NCBI GenBank assembly: GCA_031285845.1
Contig: JAITVK010000013.1
Span: forward strand, 59,769-123,768
Origin: Propionibacteriaceae bacterium
Lineage (GTDB): Bacteria; Actinomycetota; Actinomycetes; Propionibacteriales; Propionibacteriaceae
Reading direction: 5' to 3'
Length of the DNA stretch: 64,000 nt
Shown: positions 55,573 through 63,489 of the stretch, piece after piece
Position numbering within the stretch: the first letter of the stretch is position 1
Layout: every line of letters starts with the position of its first letter
Notes under the pieces: generated by a model
Told to the model about the DNA's origin: nothing
What the model saw: the letters and a program-made list of their open reading frames with translations, nothing else
Databases searched by the model: none
Program-made: the position numbers and the translations under genes

Positions 55573-57027
55573 TCAAGACACCGTTCGAGTGTCTGATGGA
55601 CTGACCGATTCTTGCGCCGCCGTCGGCAACACGGCCAAATCGACTGATTCGGGGGCTTTGCCTGTCTCGAACCAGGTCTGCATCAGCTCGGTCAGATCCA
55701 AACCTGTGGCCGCTTTGACGACGGCCGGGAGTTTGACGAGCAACTCAGTCGACAACTTGGTGACACCCGCGGCCGCACCGGCGTCACCGATGACGGTGAT
55801 GTTGTCGACGTCGCCGATCGGCTTGGCTGCGGCGGCCAGCATGTCGGGCATCGACGCCAACACCCGGTCGATGACAGCCTGCTGGCCGTACTTCGAATAG
55901 GCCTCGGCGAGGAGCTCCTTGACCTCGGCCTCAGCCTGGCCCTTGGCTTTGATCGCCTCAGCCTCAGCCAAACCGGCCGCCCGAATCGCCGACGCTTGGC
56001 CGTCGCCTTCACGCGTCAGACGCGTCTGCTCAGCCTCAGCCGACGCCGTCACTTGTACGGCTTGAGCTTTGGCCCGCTGCTCAGCGGTGTAGAGCTCGGC
56101 GTCGGCCGCCTTCTGAGCCGCATAAAGATTGGCGTCAGCTCGCGCACGGACGTCAGAATCCAACTGCAACTTCGTCAAGGCCACTGTCTGCTGAGCGTTC
56201 TGCTGCTCGGCCTGGGTGATTCGAGCGTCCTGCGCCGCTTTCGTCATCGGCCCGACCGCCTGAGCCTCCGCCTCGGCTTGAGCCGTCTCCTTCAAGAAGT
56301 CGGCCTCTTTCAGTTGGGCGTCTTTGTTGGCGGCGGCGATCTGAATTCGCGCCTCCGCTTTGGCGCGGGCGGCCTCCTGCTCATTGTGAGCCTCGGCCAC
56401 TTCGGCCGACTTGCGAACTTCGGCCGCCTGCGGACGTCCCAAGTTGGTGATGTAATCAACCGGATCAGTCGAGATGCCATTGATCTGCAGCGTGTCGACC
56501 CGCAACCCAGCGTCGGACAGCGCCGACGCGGCCGCGTCTTGAATCTTCGTCGCCAAGCCTTCACGATCACGCAGCATCTCTTCAATCGTCATGTTGCCGA
56601 CCACGCCACGCAGAGCGCCGGCCAGGATCGATTGGATGATGCGGGGGATCTCGTCCTCGCGGCCAAGGAAACGCTGAGCGGCGGAGCGTACACCTGAAGG
56701 GGTGCCATCGATCTTGGCCAACGCCACCGCGTCGACGACGACTTTGATGTTGTCTTTGGACACACCCTCGGGAACCTGCATCGCGATCTCAGTCGCATCC
56801 AAAGACAGCACGCGACAGCGCTGAACGAATGGGATGATGAACGAGCCCGCACCCATGACCACTTTGAGACTGGCCGTGCCGTCGGCGGCTTTGCCTTTGG
56901 CGCCGGTGACGATCAGGGCTTCATTGGCGTCCGGAATCTTATAGCGCTTGGCGATGGCGAAAACGATGATGACCACCGCGATGATCGCCACAACGATGGC
57001 GATGACAGTGGACAGTTGACCGTTCAT
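55573..57027 (-). CDS. Flotillin-like SPFH protein
   Basis: 484 residues. An N-terminal membrane helix (about 5-25), the SPFH domain (KRYKIPDANEALIVTG, GSFIIPFVQRCRVLSLDATEIAM) and a long Ala/Glu/Lys-rich coiled coil (about 200-400) with flotillin-type EA-repeats (AEAHNEQEAARAKAEARIQIAAA) and a C-terminal region. Flotillins organise membrane microdomains. The ATG overlaps the NfeD stop by four bases, the typical NfeD-flotillin pair. Confidence 0.92.
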   Translation of the reverse strand: MNGQLSTVIAIVVAIIAVVIIVFAIAKRYKIPDANEALIVTGAKGKAADGTASLKVVMGAGSFIIPFVQRCRVLSLDATEIAMQVPEGVSKDNIKVVVDAVALAKIDGTPSGVRSAAQRFLGREDEIPRIIQSILAGALRGVVGNMTIEEMLRDREGLATKIQDAAASALSDAGLRVDTLQINGISTDPVDYITNLGRPQAAEVRKSAEVAEAHNEQEAARAKAEARIQIAAANKDAQLKEADFLKETAQAEAEAQAVGPMTKAAQDARITQAEQQNAQQTVALTKLQLDSDVRARADANLYAAQKAADAELYTAEQRAKAQAVQVTASAEAEQTRLTREGDGQASAIRAAGLAEAEAIKAKGQAEAEVKELLAEAYSKYGQQAVIDRVLASMPDMLAAAAKPIGDVDNITVIGDAGAAAGVTKLSTELLVKLPAVVKAATGLDLTELMQTWFETGKAPESVDLAVLPTAAQESVSPSDTRTVS

Positions 57028-57545
57028 TCAAGGGTCCTTCCGAACGTGGGTTGACTAGGTATGACATTGACAATGTCCGGGCCAAGGACCTCGGTGACTG
57101 TGACCTGGTCACCAGCGGCGACCGGGGTTTGGGAGGCGAAGGCGACCGTGCGTGGCGACCCGAGATACATCAACTGGACCAGACCACGACCATTGGATTG
57201 CGGGGCCGCAGTGACCAGACCGGCGGTCCCGACCAGCTTGTCCAGCGAAAACTCTTCTTCGTCCACTTCGGTTCGTCTCAGCAGACGGTACAAACCGACA
57301 GCCGCCCCCCCGATCGCCACACCGATGACCAAACCGAGCAGAATCGAGGGGAAGAAACCCCATCCCTGCGAAGTGCCGATCACACCGCCACAGCCGATCC
57401 CGGTCAGGAATCCGCCGAGAGACGCGCCCGAAAAGACACCCGAACCGGTGATGTCGGCGTGAACCGCATCGAGCACACCGTCGAAGATGAGGAAGATCAG
57501 CAAGAGGACGAACCCGACCGCCGCTGCGACAATGAAGCCGACCAT
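57024..57545 (-). CDS. NfeD-like membrane protein partner of flotillin
   Basis: 173 residues. One N-terminal membrane helix, two more Gly-rich helices (SGASLGGFLTGIGCGGVIG, ILLGLVIGVAIGGAAVG) and a C-terminal OB-type domain (LVGTAGLVTAAPQSNGRGLVQL, VAAGDQVTVTEVLG), as in short NfeD proteins. It is first in the two-gene operon with flotillin. It probably anchors or assembles the flotillin scaffold. Confidence 0.85.
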   Translation of the reverse strand: MVGFIVAAAVGFVLLLIFLIFDGVLDAVHADITGSGVFSGASLGGFLTGIGCGGVIGTSQGWGFFPSILLGLVIGVAIGGAAVGLYRLLRRTEVDEEEFSLDKLVGTAGLVTAAPQSNGRGLVQLMYLGSPRTVAFASQTPVAAGDQVTVTEVLGPDIVNVIPSQPTFGRTLE

Positions 57546-57789
57546 GATGTCTCCGCTCGTAAAGTCTCTCTATTGTACCAGAGCCCGCCACCTGCGGACT
57601 TCGTGAATGCTGCAACCATGATGTCCTGTTCAGGAGGTCGATGTCGGGCCGCAGACAGTTGTCACGTCTCGTCGCGGCGTACTTCCGCCGAAGAATTGAG
57701 GCTGCCCCTACACTGGTGGGCAGTATCACCACTGCGTCTTGGCGCGGCCCTGAACCGACGCCACACGACTCCCCGCAGGAAGGACCGCC

Positions 57790-58659
57790 ACGAATCGTTT
57801 CGCCAAACCGTTGTTCACCTGGTACGACACGTAAGCCCGTGACCTGCCATGGCGTCGGGTCGGAGTCGATGCCTGGTCGATTCTCCTGTCAGAGATCATG
57901 CTCCAACAGACTCCGGTCGGAAGGGTGATCCCCTATTGGGAGGATTGGACACGCCGCTGGCCGAAACCCTCCGATCTGGCCGGCGCCAGCCCCGGGGAAG
58001 TGATTCAGGCGTGGGGCACACTCGGTTATCCGCGACGCGCGTTGAGGCTGCGCCAATGCGCCATCGCGATCGCCACTGAGCATGGCGACCAGGCGCCCGC
58101 CGACGAGACGACTTTGAGAACTCTGCCCGGCATTGGGGAGTACACCGCAGCCGCCGTCGCCGCCTTCGCTTACGGACAACGTACGGTGGTGCTGGACACG
58201 AACATCCGTCGGGTGTTGTCACGCGCCCAGCACGGTCAAGCACTTCCTCTGCCCAACCTCACCGCCGACGAGCGATCGCGTGCGGCAGCACTGGTTCCGA
58301 CAGATCGAGCCACGTCGGTTCGCTGGAACCAAGCGACGATGGAGCTGGGAGCCGTCCTCTGCCGTGCGCGCGGCCTCGACTGCGGGCCCTGCCCAATCAA
58401 GAACCTCTGCTCCTGGGCGAGAGCCGGTTACCCCGGAGACCTCCACGCCGACAAACGCAAACCCCAAACTTGGCGGGGCAGCAACCGCCAACTACGCGGT
58501 CAGATCATGGCCATGCTGCGACAGGCCGAAGGTGAGACAGTGCCGATCGACGCGCTTCAGGCAGCGGTCGGCGACCACGCTCGGTTTGAGGCCGTCATCG
58601 ACGAACTCGTCAGCGATGGATTGGCCAGAGTGAACGAGGCCGGGGTCGGATTGCCCTGA
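57790..58659 (+). pseudogene. mutY: Adenine glycosylase gene disrupted by a stop codon and a lost start codon
   Basis: MutY removes adenine opposite 8-oxoguanine. The frame from 57898 to 58659 is clearly MutY: MLQQTPVGRVIPYW, the helix-hairpin-helix LPGIGEYTAAAVAAFA with catalytic Asp in VLDTNIRRVL, and the 4Fe-4S ligands Cys-x6-Cys-x2-Cys-x5-Cys (CRARGLDCGPCPIKNLC). Homology continues upstream in the same frame (RFAKPLFTWYDT, then ARDLPWRRVGVDAWSILLSE), but TAA at 57832-57834 interrupts it. Upstream an AGGAAGG site is followed six bases later by ACG, not ATG, at 57790. A protein begun at ATG 57898 lacks the catalytic Glu of SEIMLQQT. It is likely inactive unless the assembly is wrong. Confidence 0.8.
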
Positions 58660-58664
58660 CCGAA

Positions 58665-58687
58665 CCGGGCCTGGTCGCGCCGCCCGG
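58665..58687. terminator. Weak hairpin after mutY
   Basis: CCGGGC and GCCCGG form a six-base-pair stem with an 11-base loop, flanked by GAACC and GGTTC which could extend it imperfectly, just past the mutY stop in a convergent gap. No T-run follows. Confidence 0.3.
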
Positions 58688-58764
58688 CTCGGGTTCAGCC
58701 GACGATCAGCCTCCGTACACCTCGGAGCCCTTTGACCAGGCCGCGCGTGGTCGCCACCAACCCC

Positions 58765-59097
58765 TCAGACCCCTGAGATCACTCCAACCAATCGCAGAAT
58801 CAACACCACGAGGATCGCCAAGTCGCCGAACGCCGCGACGACGATGATCACAAACCGCAACCGCCACACCCGATAACCGGCCCCATCCGGGGAAGGAACG
58901 GTACGAGGACCACGATAACCCCACACCGCCAGCGCCGCCGCGACAGTCAGGACGATCTGAGCCGCGACTCCCAACAGACGCAACCCCGCGCTCTCCACGT
59001 ACGTCTGCCACGCCAGGTTGAGCAGCCCCAGCATTCCGACGACGATCGCCAATCCGACCCAGGCGACCCCGCCAGCCACACCGCCCGCCAACCTCAT
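58765..59097 (-). CDS. Small membrane protein of unknown function
   Basis: 110 residues with four hydrophobic helices (about 5-25, 35-52 region, 65-85, 88-108) and a Pro/Arg-rich loop (GYRGPRTVPSPDGAGYRVW). No family recognised. ATG 59097 lies one base after the GNAT stop, so it is translated after GNAT; an upstream GTG would overlap that gene. Confidence 0.65.
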   Translation of the reverse strand: MRLAGGVAGGVAWVGLAIVVGMLGLLNLAWQTYVESAGLRLLGVAAQIVLTVAAALAVWGYRGPRTVPSPDGAGYRVWRLRFVIIVVAAFGDLAILVVLILRLVGVISGV

Positions 59098-59098
59098 G

Positions 59099-59587
59099 TC
59101 AGCCCTGCCCAACCATGTTGCGATAAACACTCTTGTCAGGAGTCGAATCCGGGATTAAGGTCGCGCCACAACTGCGTTCATAAAACCCGAGCGCGTCTGG
59201 CGCGGCCCAGCCGATGACGGCGTATCCGTAGCCGACTTCGCGCATAGACCACAAGCAGCGCAACAGCAGCTCGCGACCGATCCCCAGTTGTCGATGACTC
59301 GCGCTCACCCCCGTCGGGCCGAAAAAGCCCTTCGCGGTGGCGTCATAACAGGCGAAACCAACAATCTGATGGTCGAGGACCGCGATGTGACATGACACCG
59401 GATCGCGGTTCAGCGCGTACTCACACTCAGCCAACCACGACAGATTCGCCGGAAAAGTCTGCCGAACGAAATCCAGCACCAGCGCCTTGTCACCCGGGTA
59501 CGCCCGCTTGACCACGATCCCTTTCGCGGCCAACTCAGCATCGAAACGAAAATCCATGGCGTACAACTTCACCAGCATGTCAGACAT
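59099..59587 (-). CDS. GNAT family N-acetyltransferase
   Basis: 162 residues. The acetyl-CoA motif A is GPTGVSASHRQLGIGRELLLRCL, followed by the motif-B region YAVIGWAAPDALGFYERSCGA. The substrate is unknown. It begins at ATG 59587, where TAGGCT on the same strand lies six bases upstream with no ribosome-binding site, suggesting leaderless translation. Confidence 0.87.
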   Translation of the reverse strand: MSDMLVKLYAMDFRFDAELAAKGIVVKRAYPGDKALVLDFVRQTFPANLSWLAECEYALNRDPVSCHIAVLDHQIVGFACYDATAKGFFGPTGVSASHRQLGIGRELLLRCLWSMREVGYGYAVIGWAAPDALGFYERSCGATLIPDSTPDKSVYRNMVGQG

Positions 59588-59593
59588 AGGTTC

Positions 59594-59599
59594 AGCCTA
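59594..59599 (-). promoter_or_regulatory. Likely -10 box of the GNAT gene
   Basis: TAGGCT six bases before the GNAT ATG on the minus strand; no purine-rich ribosome-binding site is present between, so translation may be leaderless. Confidence 0.4.
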
Positions 59600-59772
59600 C
59601 TCGATAATTGAGATATCGCACACAAATCCGACTGTAGGTGTTCTTCGTACGCCATCCGAGACCAATCACATGCCCAGCATCGCGACGAATGCGTGTGAGA
59701 CACATCAGCGAGTGGTTGTACGGTATCGCCGACCGCCCGCCGATCCACACTCTGACAAGACACTTCGACGCG

Positions 59773-59875
59773 CCAAGTTCGAATCCCCGCCTCGCGCGGC
59801 GAGACCGCCCGCATACGAACGGGACCGGCCTAACGGCCAGTCCCAAGTTCGAATCCCCGCCTCGCGCGGCGAGAC
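59773..59875. repeat. Duplicated tRNA 3' flank: 33-base direct repeat, 70-base period
   Basis: A 33-base sequence occurs identically at 59773-59805 and 59843-59875. The second copy runs into the 3' end of the tRNA-Ser gene (its GGCGAGA acceptor strand is 59868-59874). The 37 bases between copies include GGGACCGGCC and GGCCAGTCCC, able to form a hairpin with one mismatch (59821-59844). This resembles a tandem duplication of the tRNA tail or a remnant of site-specific integration; no integrase is nearby. Confidence 0.7.
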
Positions 59876-59951
59876 AGGGATTCGAACCCTGGAGGCTGTT
59901 ACACCTGGCCGCTTTCAAGGCGGCTGCACTAGACCACTATGCGATCTCGCC
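59867..59951 (-). tRNA. tRNA-Ser, anticodon TGA
   Basis: An 85-base class II tRNA. Acceptor arms GGCGAGA and TCTCGCC pair over seven bases with G as discriminator, as in serine tRNAs. The anticodon stem GCCGC/GCGGC holds the loop CTTGAAA, anticodon TGA. A long variable arm follows, then the T stem CAGGG/CCCTG with loop TTCGAAT. CCA is not encoded. It reads UCA codons (and others by wobble). Confidence 0.92.
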
Positions 59952-60045
59952 AATGCCGTACCATCTTAGCGCCCAGAGCAGACATACCCCCACCGGGCAG
60001 CGGATGTACAATCGAAACAATATCGACTAGAAATTGGGTGGGAAG

Positions 60046-61284
60046 ATGGCAAGAAACACGGGCCGGACCATGATCGCGCTGGCGCTGATGGTTCTGACCA
60101 GCCAAATCAGTCTGACCGGTTGCACCACCCCCACTTACGGCCGTCCAGCCACAACTGACGAAATCACCCAGATCCTTGGCCTGGCACTGGACATGCCGTT
60201 CGAGATCATCAGTTTCGACACACCAGACGATGCGGCCCAAGCGACGACCGACGTGATCCAACAGACATGGACGATCCGTGCCGAAAACGCCGTCACGTTC
60301 ACCTGCGCCAGTCGCCGCTCCTATGGCGGCGGTCCGTTCCAGTCCGTGTACAGGTGGTCGACCACCTGTGATTTCGCGGCAGCTTGGGTCGCGAGTCAGA
60401 CCGACCAGATTCGAGAACCCCTCGCATCGTGGCAACCACAATTTGAGGAGTTGGCCACCGAGACGGTGGGGGCGGCCTCTCATCAGCTCGCCTGGGTCAC
60501 CCTACAAGTCAACCGTTGGTCTGACATCATCGAAGCCGCCAAAGCTATCACTACCGTCGTCAATGACCTGGTCATCCCGCTGAAGCGTACGACGGTCGAG
60601 GTGGGCGAGCTATCCGTCGAACTCCCCATCCCAGAGGTTCGCGTGAAGGCAGGGAATTCTCTCCTGTTGACCAGCGGGCCTGATCTCATCTATTTTCGAT
60701 CACGCGGCGCCGCTCCCCTCGATCCCCAGAAAACCCGTGGAGACCTGGAAATGGGTTACATCTGGACGATACGAGCGGGCATGAGAACCGATCAGACCGT
60801 TCCGCCCTATCGGTTGACGGTCGGTGATCGCCAGCGCGTCGCCCGTCTCTCGTTCGAGGGGCATGAGTGGATGGTTCTATCGTATTCCGACAGTTGCGCG
60901 GGGTACGTCCTCACGCCGGCTTCCCTTCAAGGCAATGGCGGCCGAGACTGGCAACAGTGGGCGGATCAGTTGGGCGGTGACTCACAGACCCATACGGATG
61001 GGTCGAGTGCTCAAGTCAGGTGGACCGTGGGTGATCACACATGGACGATCAACCAGAGCGCTGCTGCCACCACAGGGGCGACATCGTCCTCGACCTCGCC
61101 GCTCACCGCGACGCTCGATGGCCAACCACTGCCATTGTCGCCACGACCCGCAGATCATTGTTGGGAGACGGTCGACGCGGATGGGTACTGTTATTCGCTC
61201 AGCGAAATTGAGGCTCTCTTCAACGTCACCATCAGCCCAGCGAAGGGCAGTTCAGAACCGTCGATTGTCACCCTGAACGACTGA
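60046..61284 (+). CDS. Lipoprotein of unknown function
   Basis: 412 residues. A signal peptide ends in a lipobox (SLTGCTTP, Cys26). The mature protein is soluble, with several Trp and Cys (TFTCASRRSY, WSTTCDFAAAWV, SDSCAGYVL, DHCWETVDADGYCYSL) and a Ser/Thr-rich patch at about 335-355. No domain recognised. ATG 60046 is chosen for the GGTGGGAAG just upstream. Followed by the DUF3592 gene. Confidence 0.75.
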   Translation: MARNTGRTMIALALMVLTSQISLTGCTTPTYGRPATTDEITQILGLALDMPFEIISFDTPDDAAQATTDVIQQTWTIRAENAVTFTCASRRSYGGGPFQSVYRWSTTCDFAAAWVASQTDQIREPLASWQPQFEELATETVGAASHQLAWVTLQVNRWSDIIEAAKAITTVVNDLVIPLKRTTVEVGELSVELPIPEVRVKAGNSLLLTSGPDLIYFRSRGAAPLDPQKTRGDLEMGYIWTIRAGMRTDQTVPPYRLTVGDRQRVARLSFEGHEWMVLSYSDSCAGYVLTPASLQGNGGRDWQQWADQLGGDSQTHTDGSSAQVRWTVGDHTWTINQSAAATTGATSSSTSPLTATLDGQPLPLSPRPADHCWETVDADGYCYSLSEIEALFNVTISPAKGSSEPSIVTLND

Positions 61285-61368
61285 CCGTCGCACTCGTCCG
61301 CTCGCATCGAGCTTATCGAAGCCAGCGGCCCTATACTCGATATTGATATGAAACGCAGTGGAGGGGCA

Positions 61369-62232
61369 ATGGACAAGAAGCCGGTCTGGACGATGGGCCA
61401 AAAGATCGTGACCATCATCGGCGGAGTCTTCTCTGGGGTTGGGATTGCCCTTGTCGCCGTCGGCCTCCTGCTCGGGTTGCACCCCTGGTCGCCCGACTCC
61501 GCCCGTGTGACGACACAGGCCACGATCGTGGGCTTCGACACCAGTAGCAGCACGAGCGGTCACACATACAGCTCACCGGTGGTTGAATACTGGGTCGATG
61601 GTGAGCGCCACACCGCGCGACTGAACGGCTCCGCAAGCGCTGACAGCATCGGCGACGCCATCGAGGTGTCGTACGACCCGAACACGCCGACCGATGTGCG
61701 TTCCTCACGCAGCGACATCATGGTGATGGCCGCTGTCGGCGGGATCGGCGGACTCTTCGTCCTGATCGGAGGAGGACTGCTCATCGGTGGTCTGGCTAGA
61801 CGACGACGGAATGCTCGCCTGTTCAACGAAGGAACACGATTGACCGGCGAGATCGTCGGAGTCGAACAGAATTGGAGAGTCACCATCAACAACGTCCATC
61901 CGTGGCGCATCCGTTGCACGGCGTATCTCCCCGGTTCCGAGACCCCGGTGGTCTGTCTGTCCGCCAATTGGATGTCAGATCCGACGCCGATTATTCAGGC
62001 ACAAGACGTCAGGACCTTGCCGATCTACATCGACCGCGACGACAAGCGTGGCTCTAAGCCTTACGTGGATGACTCAACACTGCGGACCATCGCCCGGTCA
62101 GGAATGCTCCACAGGGGCAGTTTCACACCCATCACCTACCCGACCGCACCCGAGACGGCCTATCCCACTTTGCCACTGACGGAAACTCTCGCCCCACAGC
62201 CCGCGCAGGCCCCGCCGGTCACTGAGCGCTGA
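61369..62232 (+). CDS. DUF3592-like membrane protein
   Basis: 287 residues. An N-terminal membrane helix (about 15-37), an extracytoplasmic beta-rich domain of DUF3592 type (TTQATIVGFDTSSSTSGHTYSSPVVEYWVDG to YDPNTPTDVRSSRSD), a second helix (about 122-142) and a cytoplasmic domain, then a Pro/Thr-rich tail. ATG 61369 is chosen for GGAGGGG close upstream; a TATACT -10 candidate lies at 61331-61336. Function unknown. Confidence 0.75.
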   Translation: MDKKPVWTMGQKIVTIIGGVFSGVGIALVAVGLLLGLHPWSPDSARVTTQATIVGFDTSSSTSGHTYSSPVVEYWVDGERHTARLNGSASADSIGDAIEVSYDPNTPTDVRSSRSDIMVMAAVGGIGGLFVLIGGGLLIGGLARRRRNARLFNEGTRLTGEIVGVEQNWRVTINNVHPWRIRCTAYLPGSETPVVCLSANWMSDPTPIIQAQDVRTLPIYIDRDDKRGSKPYVDDSTLRTIARSGMLHRGSFTPITYPTAPETAYPTLPLTETLAPQPAQAPPVTER

Positions 62233-62322
62233 TCCACCGGGGTTAGCAGCGGACCTTCGTCAGGAATGAGTCAGCGGCGTACGCGCCGAACCTCCACCGC
62301 GAACTCGTCGGGGGCGTACCTC

Positions 62323-63489
62323 CTAGTCCCGCCCGTAAAGGTCACGGGTGTAGACCCTTTCGGCCACGTCTTCCAACTCCGGGGAACGTCGGTTGGTGAC
62401 GATCAGGTCACATCGACGCTTGAAATCGGCCAAGTCCGCAACCACCTCGCAGCCGTCGACATGGCGAGAATGAGCCGACGGCTCGTAGATGACAACCTCC
62501 ACGCCAGCCGCTTTAAGCCGCTCGATCACCCCAAAAATGGACGACGACCGGAAGTTGTCCGACCCGGCTTTCATGATCAGCCGGTGCACGCCCACCACTG
62601 ACGGACGCCTGGCCACGATATCGTCGGCGATGAAATCCTTGCGTGTCTCATTCGCCGTCACCACCGCGGAGATCAGGTTCTGTGGAATCCCCGAATAGTT
62701 GGCCAAGAGCTGCTTGGTGTCTTTCGGCAGGCAATACCCGCCATATCCGAACGACGGATTGTTGTAGAAGTCACCGATCCTCGGATCCAGGCTGACCCCG
62801 GCGATGATCGCGCGCGAGTCGAGCCCCGCCGCCACCGCGTAGGTGTCGATCTCATTGAAGTACGCCACGCGCAGTGCGAGATAGGAATTCGCGAACAGCT
62901 TGATCGCCTCCGCTTCGCGCGAACCGGTCAACAAGACCGGGACGTCACCGGTCGCGCTGACCTCGACCGCCATCCGGGCGAACTCCTGGCCGCATGGCCC
63001 GCGATCACCGACGATCACCCGGGTCGGATGCAGACAGTCCTGTAGCGCTTTGCCCTCGCGAAGGAACTCCGGCGAGAAGACGATGGCCTCCCGGCCATGG
63101 CGCGAACGCATCGCGTCGGTGAAACCCACTGGCACTGTCGACTTGATGGCCACCGAAGTGACAGGGTTGACCTCCAGCGCGCGGGCGAGACACTCTTCCA
63201 CCGAAGAAGTGTCGAAATAGTTGGACTGCGGGTCGTAGTCGGTCGGGGTGGCAATGATGGTCCACTGCGCGTCTCTCACAGCCGTGGCCAAGTCGGTGGT
63301 CGCCGTCAACCGCAACGCGGTGTTCGCTAAGAATTGGGCCAACTCCGGCTCGGCGAACGTCGGTTCACCCCGCTGGATGCGCTCCACTTTCGCCACGTCG
63401 ACATCCATGACACAAACCTGATGCCGCTGCGCCAACACCGCCGCATTGGCGAAACCGACGTACCCGGCGCCGATGACCGCGACCTTCAT
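62323..63489 (-). CDS. ugd: UDP-glucose 6-dehydrogenase family protein
   Basis: 388 residues. NAD-dependent oxidation of a UDP-sugar to the uronic acid in two steps. The N-terminal Rossmann motif is VAVIGAGYVGFANA with Asp in VMDVDVAK; STVPVGFTD and SPEFLREGKALQD are family segments. The substrate region is IKLFANSYLALRVAYFNEIDTYA, and the catalytic Cys is in YGGYCLPKDTKQL. ATG 63489 has GAGGGG six bases upstream. It resembles the short enterobacterial-type Ugd. Product UDP-glucuronate would feed surface polysaccharide. No adjacent polysaccharide genes. Confidence 0.93.
   Translation of the reverse strand: MKVAVIGAGYVGFANAAVLAQRHQVCVMDVDVAKVERIQRGEPTFAEPELAQFLANTALRLTATTDLATAVRDAQWTIIATPTDYDPQSNYFDTSSVEECLARALEVNPVTSVAIKSTVPVGFTDAMRSRHGREAIVFSPEFLREGKALQDCLHPTRVIVGDRGPCGQEFARMAVEVSATGDVPVLLTGSREAEAIKLFANSYLALRVAYFNEIDTYAVAAGLDSRAIIAGVSLDPRIGDFYNNPSFGYGGYCLPKDTKQLLANYSGIPQNLISAVVTANETRKDFIADDIVARRPSVVGVHRLIMKAGSDNFRSSSIFGVIERLKAAGVEVVIYEPSAHSRHVDGCEVVADLADFKRRCDLIVTNRRSPELEDVAERVYTRDLYGRD

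Noticed and set aside
28038..57066. The 16-base sequence TTGACTAGGTATGACA occurs at 28038-28053 and 57051-57066, in an SPFH gene and in the NfeD gene.
   Set aside because: In 64 kb about one identical 16-mer pair is expected by chance; both copies are inside coding DNA and simply encode VIPSQ.
59773..59866. Possible second tRNA because TTCGAATCCCCGCC looks like a T arm and acceptor.
   Set aside because: The 5' half of the T stem does not pair and no anticodon or D arm precedes it.
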